A stretch of 64,000 bases of DNA from Lachnospiraceae bacterium (GTDB lineage Bacteria > Bacillota > Clostridia > Lachnospirales > Lachnospiraceae), in NCBI GenBank assembly GCA_022510745.1, contig JAFLSY010000004.1, positions 219,750 to 283,749 of the forward strand, read 5' to 3'. The notes under the pieces were generated by a model, which was not told where the DNA came from, ran no database searches, and worked only from the letters and a program-made list of their open reading frames with translations. Shown one piece after another: positions 41,795-50,400 of this stretch (positions within the stretch are counted from its first letter, which is position 1; each line of letters opens with the position of its first letter). The translations under genes were made by a program, and so were the position numbers.

Positions 41795-42928
41795 ATGAAT
41801 TATCGTGAATTTGGCAAGACCGGCGAGAAGATTTCAGCACTTGGTTTCGGGTGTATGCGTTTTCCGGAATATAAAAAGAATGAACAGAACTATGTGGATC
41901 TGGACAAGGTGGACGAAATGATCGCATATGCATACGAGAATGGTGTAAACTATTTTGATACCGCTCCTTACTACTGCAACTCTAACAGTGAAGGCGCTCT
42001 CGGTCATGCAGTAAGGGATTTTCGCGATAAGATTCTTATCTCTACTAAATGTCCAATGGATGCGGGCATGGGTCCGGACGGTTACCGCAGGCATCTGGAA
42101 GGAAGTCTGGAGCGTCTTGGCACGGATTATGTGGATTTTTACCATTTCTGGGGAATCAACCGTGACTGTTATGATAACATGATTTTGAAGGAAGGTCTTC
42201 TGGAAGCAGCGGCAAAGGCGAAAGAAGAGGGATTGATCCGCCATGTTTCCTTCTCCTTCCATGATGATCCCAGTGCAATCAAGTACATTGTTGATACCTC
42301 AGAGGAACGGGGTGTGAAGATGGAATCCATGCTGTGTCAGTACAATCTCCTCGACCGTTCCAATGAGGAAATGATTCAGTATGTGAATGAAAAGGGACTT
42401 GGCACCGTGGCTATGGGGCCTGTCGGCGGCGGCAGGCTTGCGGCACCGACTGATCTGTATGCTAAGCTCACAGGCAAGTCTTCCATCGCTACTTATGAGT
42501 TGGCGTTCAGGTTCTGTCTGGGCAATCCCAACCTAAACTGCGCACTTTCCGGCATGCAGAATCTGGATATGGTACAAAAGAACGTGAAGCTTGCGTCCGG
42601 TGAAACCGAGTTCTCTGAGGAAGAATGGAAGCAGTTGGGCGCGGCAATGGAAGAGATCAAAAAATTCTCCGAGTTATACTGTACCGGATGTAAGTACTGC
42701 CAGCCCTGTCCGGTGGAGATCAATATCCCGCATATTTTCGAAATGTATACATATTACAATGTGTACGGTTTGAAGGATCACGCTATGTACATGATGCGCG
42801 ATTATCTGAAGCACAACGGGAAAACTTTTGCAGATTGTAAAAAGTGCGGCATATGTGAAAAGAAATGTCCCCAGCATCTGGCAATCCGGGAAAATCTGGA
42901 TAAGGTCTGCAAGATTCTCTGTGAATAA
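41795..42928 (+). CDS. Aldo/keto reductase with C-terminal [4Fe-4S] domain
   Basis: This 377-residue cytoplasmic oxidoreductase has an aldo/keto reductase barrel (GKTGEKISALGFGCMRFPE at the start, NYFDTAPYY with the catalytic tyrosine region) followed by a ferredoxin-like tail with two cysteine clusters (CTGCKYCQPCP and CKKCGICEKKCP) for Fe-S centres. Such fusions are common in anaerobic Firmicutes, with mostly unknown substrates. ATG 41795 follows AGAAGGGA; the longer frame would overlap the promoter. Its neighbours do not suggest a pathway. Confidence 0.9.
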   Translation: MNYREFGKTGEKISALGFGCMRFPEYKKNEQNYVDLDKVDEMIAYAYENGVNYFDTAPYYCNSNSEGALGHAVRDFRDKILISTKCPMDAGMGPDGYRRHLEGSLERLGTDYVDFYHFWGINRDCYDNMILKEGLLEAAAKAKEEGLIRHVSFSFHDDPSAIKYIVDTSEERGVKMESMLCQYNLLDRSNEEMIQYVNEKGLGTVAMGPVGGGRLAAPTDLYAKLTGKSSIATYELAFRFCLGNPNLNCALSGMQNLDMVQKNVKLASGETEFSEEEWKQLGAAMEEIKKFSELYCTGCKYCQPCPVEINIPHIFEMYTYYNVYGLKDHAMYMMRDYLKHNGKTFADCKKCGICEKKCPQHLAIRENLDKVCKILCE

Positions 42929-43033
42929 AGAAGATATTGAGAATATCTTAAGAATCTTTGTTTTCCATTGCATTTTCATGATGAAAGTGAGAAGATTGGA
43001 GAAAAGCCGAATTAGAATATGGAGGAGAGTAAT

Positions 43034-43945
43034 ATGAAAAAATTAAGCAAAGGAGTATTATTATTATGCCTTGGTATTTTTCTTTTATATCAATATAAGG
43101 CAACGGCTCAGGCGAAGGAAGCCGATACAAGGCCTAATTACACTATTTACGTGAATACCACGGAGAATGTGGTCACCGTCATGGAAGAAAAAGCAGACGG
43201 CACAAGCGAGGTCGTGAAGGCGATGGTCTGCTCCTGCGGCGCTCCCGGACATGCGACACCGCAGGGTACTTTTTCTACATCTGACTATTATGACTGGCGC
43301 ATACTGGTAGATGGAAGCTATGGAAGATATGCGGTGAGATTCAATGGACACATTTTGTTTCACTCGGTACCCTATCTTGAGAAAAGTCCGGATACTTTGG
43401 AATGGGAGCTGTACAATCAGCTGGGAGAGAACGCGTCCCTTGGCTGTGTCCGGCTGACAACTGAGGATATAAAGTGGATTCATGACAATTGCAAGGTGGG
43501 CACCACTGTTGTGGTATATTCGGGCAGCGAGATTGTGGGAAATGTTATCAAGCCAACGGCACCCAAAATAGACGAGGATTCCCCCTATCGAAACTGGGAT
43601 CCCACCGACGCTTCCGATATCAACCCGTGGTTTGGGGGCTCGGGAATCATTCCGCAGAAAGGCAGTCTTAAGACCTTTGATCATATCGGTTATGCAGATA
43701 GATATGCGGACTTAAAAGCAGCTTTTGGCTATGACAAGGCAGCTCTGTATGAGCATTATATTACATACGGTATCAATGAAGGCAGAATTGCCGAGTTTTC
43801 TGAAGGCCCGGAAACCTTTAACTATATTGCCTATGCAGATCGGTATGCGGATTTAAAAGCAGCTTTCGGTTATGACAGGGCTTCTCTGTATGAGCACTAT
43901 ATTACATATGGCATAAGCGAAGGCAGAATTGCCGAGTTTTATTGA
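43034..43945 (+). CDS. L,D-transpeptidase with duplicated C-terminal surface repeat
   Basis: This 303-residue exported protein has an N-terminal hydrophobic signal or anchor (residues 7-23), a YkuD L,D-transpeptidase domain with HSVPYLE and the catalytic cysteine in SLGCVRL, and two copies of a 47-residue module (YADRYADLKAAFGYD then LYEHYITYGI-EGRIAEF). L,D-transpeptidases form 3-3 crosslinks or attach proteins to peptidoglycan. The C-terminal module, rich in tyrosine, recurs in clostridial surface proteins and may bind cell wall or sugars. ATG 43034 follows GGAGGAG. It precedes a glycosyltransferase cluster. Confidence 0.87.
   Translation: MKKLSKGVLLLCLGIFLLYQYKATAQAKEADTRPNYTIYVNTTENVVTVMEEKADGTSEVVKAMVCSCGAPGHATPQGTFSTSDYYDWRILVDGSYGRYAVRFNGHILFHSVPYLEKSPDTLEWELYNQLGENASLGCVRLTTEDIKWIHDNCKVGTTVVVYSGSEIVGNVIKPTAPKIDEDSPYRNWDPTDASDINPWFGGSGIIPQKGSLKTFDHIGYADRYADLKAAFGYDKAALYEHYITYGINEGRIAEFSEGPETFNYIAYADRYADLKAAFGYDRASLYEHYITYGISEGRIAEFY
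43691..43939 (+). repeat. Duplicated 141-bp segment encoding a 47-residue module
   Basis: The two units begin with TATGCAGAT at 43691 and 43832 and remain similar at DNA level over most of their length, indicating recent duplication. Confidence 0.75.
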
Positions 43946-43981
43946 TGCCCATAGGCGGAGTAGCGAAGAAAGGGTAGAAAC

Positions 43982-46054
43982 GTGAATTTTCTGAAAAAGG
44001 GAATCAAGCAGATTCTGGTGGAAAAACAGCATAAAAAGTATGCCAAGCAGGTTTCTGCCCGGAAACTGTCCTACCCGGAATGGATTAAAAGGCAGGAAGA
44101 AAAAATAGAAACAGAAAATATTGCGGCAGAAGCATTTTCCTATCTGTTTTTAAGTTTAGCCGAGTGTGAAAATGAGGATTTTTTATCCGTTTTGGAGCAT
44201 AGTGATGCGGACATTGTTCTTTTAGCTGTTTCTGAGGGGGAGTTGTCAGAGAAAGCGATCCCTCTCATTTGTCAGGAATTTAGTTTAAATAAAGATTTAA
44301 TCATAGCATATGGTGACGAGGACGTGTTAGAAGACGGCGTTAGAAGGTCCCCTTGGTTTAAACCCGATTGGTCCCCGGATACTTTTTTGTCCGGTTTCTA
44401 TTTTGGCAGTCTGGTCGCGGTGAAAAAAATAAAAATAACAGATGTAATCAAACGTAAAAAGACTGATGATGGTACGGAAAGTGATGGATTCAAGATTTCT
44501 TCCCTCTATCTCCTTCTTAAAGAACTTCTGGTGGAGGAGAACTACTTTGCGGTAAGAAATGAATCTGCTGTAAAAGTTTCTCACATTTCCGAGATCCTGT
44601 TTCATACGAAAAGAGAGGGTTATGAGCAGATTAAAGACTGGAAGCTGCCGGAAACAGCCGGGGGAGGCCGGATGCCGGATTGGTGCCGGAATCAGGATAA
44701 CAACCGGAACCATTTGATATCCGTGATCATACCCTCTAAGGATAACCCGCAGGTTCTGTTTACTTGTGTCAGCTCCTTTTTGAAGATAACGAAAAGTGAA
44801 ATTCCTTATGAGATTCTGATCATTGATAATGGAAGCGGGGAGGAGAACAGACAGGCTGTTTTGCGGGAAATTGAGACCTATCGTCAGCAAACATCGAATG
44901 TTGGGGGATTTCATGGGATAAGCTATCACTATGAACCCATGAATTTTAACTTTTCCCGTATGTGTAATCTGGGGGCGGAGAAAGCAAAAGGCGATCTGCT
45001 GCTGTTTTTCAATGATGATATGGAAATATGCTCATCTGACTGGCTTACGCTGCTTGCGGACAAGGCGCTTCTTCCCTATGCGGGAGCTATAGGCGCCAAG
45101 CTGCTTTACCCGGATTCGGATATCATTCAACATGCGGGCGTTACAAATCTGAGGGTGGGGCCGGTTCATAAGCTGCAGTTCCTTTCCAATAAAGAGGATC
45201 ATTATTACGGAAGAAACCGGGGCGTACACAATATGCTGGCAGTGACGGGCGCATGCCTCATGGTGAGGACCGAGGTATTTCACCGGGTGGGCGGATTTGC
45301 CGAGGAACTGGCGGTGGCCTTTAATGATGTGGACCTGTGCTACCGAATTTATGAGGCAGGATACTATAATATTCAGAGGAATGATGTAACATTATACCAT
45401 CATGAATCCTTAAGCAGAGGAAATGACGGAAAATCTGAAGAAAAGCACAGGCGGCTAATGACAGAAAGAGATATTCTCTGTGAAAGGCATCCCAATATTT
45501 ACGGAAGGGATCCTTTTTATCACAAATATCTGATGGCGGACTTACTGACGGTGGCGGAATATGCACCGGCTTATTGCTATCAGGCATCATGGGATATGCC
45601 TTGGGCAAAAGTAAAAAGTTGGGAAAGGCTGCCGGAGAATATGAAACAGGATCCCTGCGTGATGGTTGGTGTGGAGACTGCCATGGATATCCGCAAATGG
45701 AAGTACGGCACAGTTTCAACATCTCGGGAATTCAAGGAGGATTTGGAGGAATGCGGCTATTATTTTCAGGGCTATTCTTTTGTGATAGGTGCGGATAATG
45801 CCTGCTATAAAAGAATGCTTTTGTTGCAAAATAAAATATCAGATGTAATTATATGCGTTCCCGTGGTGGATGAATGGCGTCCGGATATCAAAAAGAATGC
45901 GGACGACCAGTTAAATGTAGATTTAACAGGGTTTGCCGTCAGAGTGAGAACGGAGGATATTCCAGCGGGACATTATCGGCTGGGTATACTGGCGGAGGAT
46001 AAATGCTCCAGACAAAAACTTGTGAACTGGAGTAATTGGCCATTTGAGAAATAA
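43982..46054 (+). CDS. GT2 family glycosyltransferase A
   Basis: This 690-residue protein carries one clear GT-A domain in its middle (residues about 240-470): ISVIIPSKDNP, LIIDNGS, FFNDDMEI with the metal-binding acidic motif, and VTGACLMVRTEVF. The N-terminal third looks like a degenerate first GT domain, and the C-terminal third is beta-rich and unrecognised. Such long GT2 enzymes build rhamnan or other surface polysaccharides. It starts with GTG behind AAAGGG and is followed after 19 bases by a related gene. Sugar specificity is unknown. Confidence 0.82.
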   Translation: MNFLKKGIKQILVEKQHKKYAKQVSARKLSYPEWIKRQEEKIETENIAAEAFSYLFLSLAECENEDFLSVLEHSDADIVLLAVSEGELSEKAIPLICQEFSLNKDLIIAYGDEDVLEDGVRRSPWFKPDWSPDTFLSGFYFGSLVAVKKIKITDVIKRKKTDDGTESDGFKISSLYLLLKELLVEENYFAVRNESAVKVSHISEILFHTKREGYEQIKDWKLPETAGGGRMPDWCRNQDNNRNHLISVIIPSKDNPQVLFTCVSSFLKITKSEIPYEILIIDNGSGEENRQAVLREIETYRQQTSNVGGFHGISYHYEPMNFNFSRMCNLGAEKAKGDLLLFFNDDMEICSSDWLTLLADKALLPYAGAIGAKLLYPDSDIIQHAGVTNLRVGPVHKLQFLSNKEDHYYGRNRGVHNMLAVTGACLMVRTEVFHRVGGFAEELAVAFNDVDLCYRIYEAGYYNIQRNDVTLYHHESLSRGNDGKSEEKHRRLMTERDILCERHPNIYGRDPFYHKYLMADLLTVAEYAPAYCYQASWDMPWAKVKSWERLPENMKQDPCVMVGVETAMDIRKWKYGTVSTSREFKEDLEECGYYFQGYSFVIGADNACYKRMLLLQNKISDVIICVPVVDEWRPDIKKNADDQLNVDLTGFAVRVRTEDIPAGHYRLGILAEDKCSRQKLVNWSNWPFEK

Positions 46055-46073
46055 TAACAAAGCGGAGGTTTAA

Positions 46074-48032
46074 ATGGACTATAAGGAAGCCTACGAGAAA
46101 GAACGGATTAAAACAGCGGATTTAGCGGAGCGAGTGGCTGTTCTGGAGGCGCAAAATGAGGATTTAACTTTTAAATTGAACAGAATTAGGAATAATCCAC
46201 TGTGGAAGCTTACCGCTCCTTTGCGGAAGTTTGTGCATTTTATCATTCGCCAGAGAACCCGGCTGAAAAACTGTGGCGGCCTGCGGGGTGTGATTGCAAA
46301 ACTGAAGTACAAAAAGATTGAAAAAAAGGCGATGAGGCGGTACGGTACGAAAAGCTTCCCCGATGAGGCGCAACGTGAAAAGGAAAGGGAAGCAAAGTTC
46401 CCCCATATGGTAAAGTTCAGTATTCTGGTTCCTCTTTACAATACGCCGGAGCCATTTTTAAGAGAGATGCTGGATTCCGTCATGGCGCAGACTTATGAAA
46501 ACTGGGAATTATGTCTGGCGGATGGCTCTGACCGGGAGCATGAGTATGTGGGGAAGATCGTGGAGGAATATGCAGTCCGGGATGGGCAGCGCAGGATTAA
46601 ATATCAAAAGCTTGCAAAAAACGGCGGTATTTCCGAAAATACCAACGAATGTCTGAAACTGGCCGCTGGAGAGTATATCGGTCTTTTCGACCATGACGAT
46701 ATCCTTCATCCCAGTACGCTCTATGAATATGTAAAGGCCGTAAACGAGCAGGATGCGGATTACATATACTGCGACGAAATTACCTTTAAGAGCGGCAATA
46801 TCAATCATATGCTCACCATGCATTTCAAGCCTGATTATGCGGTGGACAACCTGCGGGCAAATAATTATATCTGCCATTTCAGCGTGTTCAAACGGGAATT
46901 GCTGGAGGGGACGGAATTGTTCCGCTCCAAGTTTGACGGCAGTCAGGACCACGATATGATCCTAAGGCTGACCGACAGGGCAGGGAAGGTAGTTCATGTG
47001 CCCAGGCCTCTTTACTACTGGAGGTCCCATGCGGGCAGCGTGGCTTCCGGCATTGGTGCCAAGCCCTATGCGGTAGAAGCGGCGAAGGGAGCGGTGGCCG
47101 ATCATTTAAGTCGTCACGGTTTTGCCCATTTCCAGATCACTTCGACCAGAGCCTTTGAAACGATTTTTAAGATTCGGTATCAGATTTTAGGTAAGCCGAA
47201 AGTTTCTATTGTGATAGCCAACAAGGATCATGTGGAGGATCTGAAAAGCTGTATTGCTTCCATTGTAGAGAAGTCCACTTATGAAAACTATGAGATCGTG
47301 GTAGTGGAGAATAACAGCGAAGAGGCGGATACTTTTTCCTATTATAAAGAACTTGCACAAAATCCGAACATAAAAGTAGTTACCTTTGAAAGCAAGGGCG
47401 CTTTCAACTATTCAGCCGTGAATAATTTTGGCGTAAAATGCAGTGACGGTGAATATGTGCTGCTTCTTAATAATGATATCCGGGTCATTACCGTTAATTG
47501 GATGGAGGAGCTTTTGATGTATGCGCAAAGGCCGGATGTAGGTGCGGTAGGCGCAAAGCTTTACTATGAAAATAAAACCATCCAGCATGCCGGCGTGGTG
47601 CTGGGATTGGGTGCGCATCGCACGGCAGGGCACAGCCACTACGGGCAGCACAGGGAGAATCTGGGATATATGGGAAGACTCTGCTATGCGCAGAATGTCT
47701 CGGCGGTGACAGGAGCCTGCCTCATGGTAAAAAGAGAATTGTTTGACAGGGCAGGCGGTCTGGAAGAGGAATTTGCGATTTCTTTAAACGACGTGGATTT
47801 CTGCCTGAAACTGAGGGAAATGGGACTTTTAAATGTATTTACTCCCTTTGCGGAGCTGTATCATTTAGAATCCGCTTCCCGGGGATTGGACGATCAGGGG
47901 GACAAGGCCGCCCGATACAATGACGAGTCGGAAAGGTTCCGCAAAAAGTGGCAGAAAGTCTTAGAGAAGGGGGATCCCTATTATAATCCCAACTTTTCTC
48001 TGGACAGAAGCGATTTTACATTGAAAGTATAG
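46074..48032 (+). CDS. Two-domain GT2 glycosyltransferase B
   Basis: This 652-residue enzyme has an N-terminal coiled coil (ERVAVLEAQNEDLTFKLN) and two GT-A domains. The first has FSILVPLYNTPEPFLREML with LFDHDDILHP, and the second has VSIVIANKDHVEDLKSC with LLNNDIRVI and VTGACLMVKRELF. It may add two sugars in turn, as do RgpF-like and related polysaccharide synthases. A CGGAGG site precedes the ATG. It sits in a run of three GT2 genes just before the late flagellar block. Confidence 0.86.
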   Translation: MDYKEAYEKERIKTADLAERVAVLEAQNEDLTFKLNRIRNNPLWKLTAPLRKFVHFIIRQRTRLKNCGGLRGVIAKLKYKKIEKKAMRRYGTKSFPDEAQREKEREAKFPHMVKFSILVPLYNTPEPFLREMLDSVMAQTYENWELCLADGSDREHEYVGKIVEEYAVRDGQRRIKYQKLAKNGGISENTNECLKLAAGEYIGLFDHDDILHPSTLYEYVKAVNEQDADYIYCDEITFKSGNINHMLTMHFKPDYAVDNLRANNYICHFSVFKRELLEGTELFRSKFDGSQDHDMILRLTDRAGKVVHVPRPLYYWRSHAGSVASGIGAKPYAVEAAKGAVADHLSRHGFAHFQITSTRAFETIFKIRYQILGKPKVSIVIANKDHVEDLKSCIASIVEKSTYENYEIVVVENNSEEADTFSYYKELAQNPNIKVVTFESKGAFNYSAVNNFGVKCSDGEYVLLLNNDIRVITVNWMEELLMYAQRPDVGAVGAKLYYENKTIQHAGVVLGLGAHRTAGHSHYGQHRENLGYMGRLCYAQNVSAVTGACLMVKRELFDRAGGLEEEFAISLNDVDFCLKLREMGLLNVFTPFAELYHLESASRGLDDQGDKAARYNDESERFRKKWQKVLEKGDPYYNPNFSLDRSDFTLKV

Positions 48033-48049
48033 GAAGATTGCAGAAAGTA

Positions 48050-49447
48050 ATGAAAGGATTGCGGCTGAGCATGCCCCAAATTGTAAACCTGAATAATCTG
48101 AAAAAGACCATACATTATTTAAGGAAAAACGGCATAAAACAGGCGTACTACGCAGCCAGAGAACGAACGGAGAGAATAAAGAAAGAATCTTATCGCTATG
48201 AACCGCTGTCGGAAGGAAAGCTGCAGGCACAGAGGGAGAAGGCGAGGGCTTTTTCCTGCCGGTTCAGTATTCTGGTACCGGCTTACGAGACACCAAAGGA
48301 GTATTTGAGAGCCATGGTGGATTCGGTGCTGAATCAGACCTACGGAAATTTTGAATTGATCATTGCGGATGCAAGCGAAAGTGACAGTGTGGAAAAGGTC
48401 GCGGCCTCTTATCATGACGAGCGGATACTTTACAGAAGGTTAAATGAGAACGGGGGAATTTCCGCCAACACCAATCAGGCCCTAAAGGATGCAACGGGGG
48501 ATTACGCGGCGCTGCTTGACCATGACGATCTGCTGACGCCGGATGCGCTTTACGAGATGGCTTTTTGCATTGAGGAGTCGGGCAAAAAGGGAATAAAGCT
48601 GCAGATGTTATATTCCGATGAAGATAAATACGACGCAAAAACCCATCGCTTTTATGAGAGGCATAAAAAGAGTCCGTTCAATCTGGACCTGCTCTTAAGC
48701 AACAATTATATTTGCCACTTCCTTGTCATGGAACGGTCCCTGATGCAAAAGCTGGGCTTTCGCAGCGGCTGCGACGGCGCGCAGGATTTTGATCTGGTGC
48801 TTAGGGCTGTGCATCAGATGCGGGGAGATGAGGAAACGAATGACGCCGGGAAACTGCCCATTGCCCATGTTCCCAAAGTATTGTACCACTGGCGTTCTCA
48901 CGCGGCGTCTACGGCAGAGAATCCGGAAAGCAAACGGTATGCCTATGAAGCTGGAAAGCGCGCGGTGGAAGATTTCTTAAAAATGAGCGGATGGAAAGGC
49001 CGGGTCAGTCATTTACGGCATCTCGGTTTTTACCGGGTGGATTACGAGCCCGATCTTTTTGCTAACCGGCCGGATGTGGGGCTGGTAGGAGGAAAGCTTT
49101 TAAATAAGAAAAATCGGGTGGCGGGAGGTATTTATACTGCCGGGGGCAAAGCTCTGTATGCAGGACTCCATAAAGAGTACAGCGGCTATATGCACCGGGC
49201 CGTTCTGCAGCAGGAAGCTGGAATCATTGACGTTAGATGTATGATAGCATCCCCCGAGGCAAAGAAGGTATGGGAAGAATTGGTGGGAGTGCCTTACCGT
49301 GAAGATCCTATAACGGGAAGACTGGATTATAGAAAGTGCCTAAAAGAAGACGCGGACTATCTGGGTATCAGCAGAAAATTTTGCAAGAGGATTCGAGAAA
49401 AAAACATGAGGATCGTATGGGATCCCGCTATGACGGAAAAGATATAA
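48050..49447 (+). CDS. GT2 glycosyltransferase C with truncated second domain
   Basis: This protein of about 465 residues repeats the first GT domain of gene B (FSILVPAYETPKEYLRAMV, LLDHDDLLTPDALYEM), then jumps to the end of a second domain (NRPDVGLVGGKLL, IYTAGGKALYAGLHKEY) with the donor-binding N-terminal half missing. It thus looks like a two-domain ancestor with an internal deletion that preserved the frame. The start is uncertain: ATG 48050 is chosen, but TTG 48038 or ATG 48071 are possible. A terminator follows. It may still use its intact first domain. Confidence 0.8.
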   Translation: MKGLRLSMPQIVNLNNLKKTIHYLRKNGIKQAYYAARERTERIKKESYRYEPLSEGKLQAQREKARAFSCRFSILVPAYETPKEYLRAMVDSVLNQTYGNFELIIADASESDSVEKVAASYHDERILYRRLNENGGISANTNQALKDATGDYAALLDHDDLLTPDALYEMAFCIEESGKKGIKLQMLYSDEDKYDAKTHRFYERHKKSPFNLDLLLSNNYICHFLVMERSLMQKLGFRSGCDGAQDFDLVLRAVHQMRGDEETNDAGKLPIAHVPKVLYHWRSHAASTAENPESKRYAYEAGKRAVEDFLKMSGWKGRVSHLRHLGFYRVDYEPDLFANRPDVGLVGGKLLNKKNRVAGGIYTAGGKALYAGLHKEYSGYMHRAVLQQEAGIIDVRCMIASPEAKKVWEELVGVPYREDPITGRLDYRKCLKEDADYLGISRKFCKRIREKNMRIVWDPAMTEKI

Positions 49448-49472
49448 GAGAAAATTATTTTTACTGTTTTTG

Positions 49473-49503
49473 AGGATGAACACTAAAGTTCATCCTTTTT
49501 TTT
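49473..49503 (+). terminator. Rho-independent terminator
   Basis: AGGATGAAC pairs with GTTCATCCT (49473-49496) and is followed by seven or more T residues. It separates the GT2 cluster from the flagellar operon. Confidence 0.9.
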
Positions 49504-49511
49504 ACGATATA

Positions 49512-49517
49512 TATAAT
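49512..49517 (+). promoter_or_regulatory. Possible -10 box of the flgM operon
   Basis: TATAAT lies 38 bases before the flgM start. The matching -35 position (49489-49494, TTCATC) is weak and falls inside the terminator stem. No sigma-28 element is evident here. Confidence 0.45.
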
Positions 49518-49555
49518 AACAAGTCGTACAGATTTATGGAAAGGAGGAGTCCAAT

Positions 49556-49831
49556 ATGCGTATTGAAGCATATAATCAGGTACAACAGCTTTACAACACA
49601 AAGAAGCCGGGACAGCTTAGGAAGACTGCAGGCGCAAGATTTTCGGATCAGTTACAGATCAGCAGTCTCGGAAAGGATATCCAGACAGCAAAGACCGCGG
49701 TCGCTGCAAGCCCTGATGTCAGGGAAGACGTAACGGCTCCTATCAAAGCAAGTATCGCTGCCGGCACCTATCAGGTCAGTGCAGAGAGCTTTGCAGACAA
49801 ATTATTGGAAAAGTATGAAGAAATGAGGTAA
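49556..49831 (+). CDS. flgM: Anti-sigma-28 factor
   Basis: This 91-residue protein inhibits the flagellar sigma factor until the hook is complete, when it is exported. The N terminus is disordered and polar (RIEAYNQVQQLYNTKKPG), and the C-terminal helices (VREDVTAPIKASIAAGTYQV, AESFADKLLEKYEEM) match the sigma-binding half of FlgM. AAAGGAGGAGT precedes the ATG. It heads the late flagellar operon, with flgN five bases downstream. The sigma-28 gene itself is not in the window. Confidence 0.88.
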   Translation: MRIEAYNQVQQLYNTKKPGQLRKTAGARFSDQLQISSLGKDIQTAKTAVAASPDVREDVTAPIKASIAAGTYQVSAESFADKLLEKYEEMR

Positions 49832-49836
49832 TCCCG

Positions 49837-50355
49837 GTGGCAAGCCTGATCGAGAATCTGATAAGTATATTAGAACGGGAAATCGTAGAATACGAGGCAC
49901 TGCTGGGATTATCTAAAAAAAAGACTCCGGTCATTGTGGCCGGAGATTTAAAGCAATTAGAGCAAATCACGGATGAAGAGCAGTTGGTGGCAAGCAGAAT
50001 TACCAATCTGGATAACCAGAGGATGGCGGTAATTAAGGATATTGCCAACGTTACAAACAAGGATGTTGAAAGCCTGAAGTTAGCCAATATAATCGAGATG
50101 CTGGCAAACAGGCCCCAGGAGAGTGGGAAACTTGCAGAGGTACACGATAAGCTGAAAATCGTTTTAGGCAGTATGCAGCAGGTAAATGAACAGAACAAAG
50201 AGTTGATTGCCCATTCGCTGGAAATGATTGAATTTGATATGAATCTGCTGCAGGCCATGAAGGCTGCACCGGAAACCGCAAACTATAACAAAGGCGCTTA
50301 TAGCGCGGGAGATGTTATAGGGACCGGTCCCGGCGGATTCGACGCAAAGAGTTAA
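49837..50355 (+). CDS. flgN: Flagellar export chaperone FlgN
   Basis: This 172-residue, mainly helical protein matches FlgN, the cytoplasmic chaperone for hook-filament junction proteins FlgK and FlgL. Long amphipathic helices occupy residues 3-140 (LIENLISILEREIVEYEALL, VESLKLANIIEML), ending in a flexible glycine-rich tail. It starts with GTG. The location between flgM and flgK is typical of Firmicutes. Confidence 0.85.
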   Translation: MASLIENLISILEREIVEYEALLGLSKKKTPVIVAGDLKQLEQITDEEQLVASRITNLDNQRMAVIKDIANVTNKDVESLKLANIIEMLANRPQESGKLAEVHDKLKIVLGSMQQVNEQNKELIAHSLEMIEFDMNLLQAMKAAPETANYNKGAYSAGDVIGTGPGGFDAKS

Positions 50356-50400
50356 GTCCTGGGCGGGAGAATTCCTGCCTTGTAACGTGAGGTGATAGTT

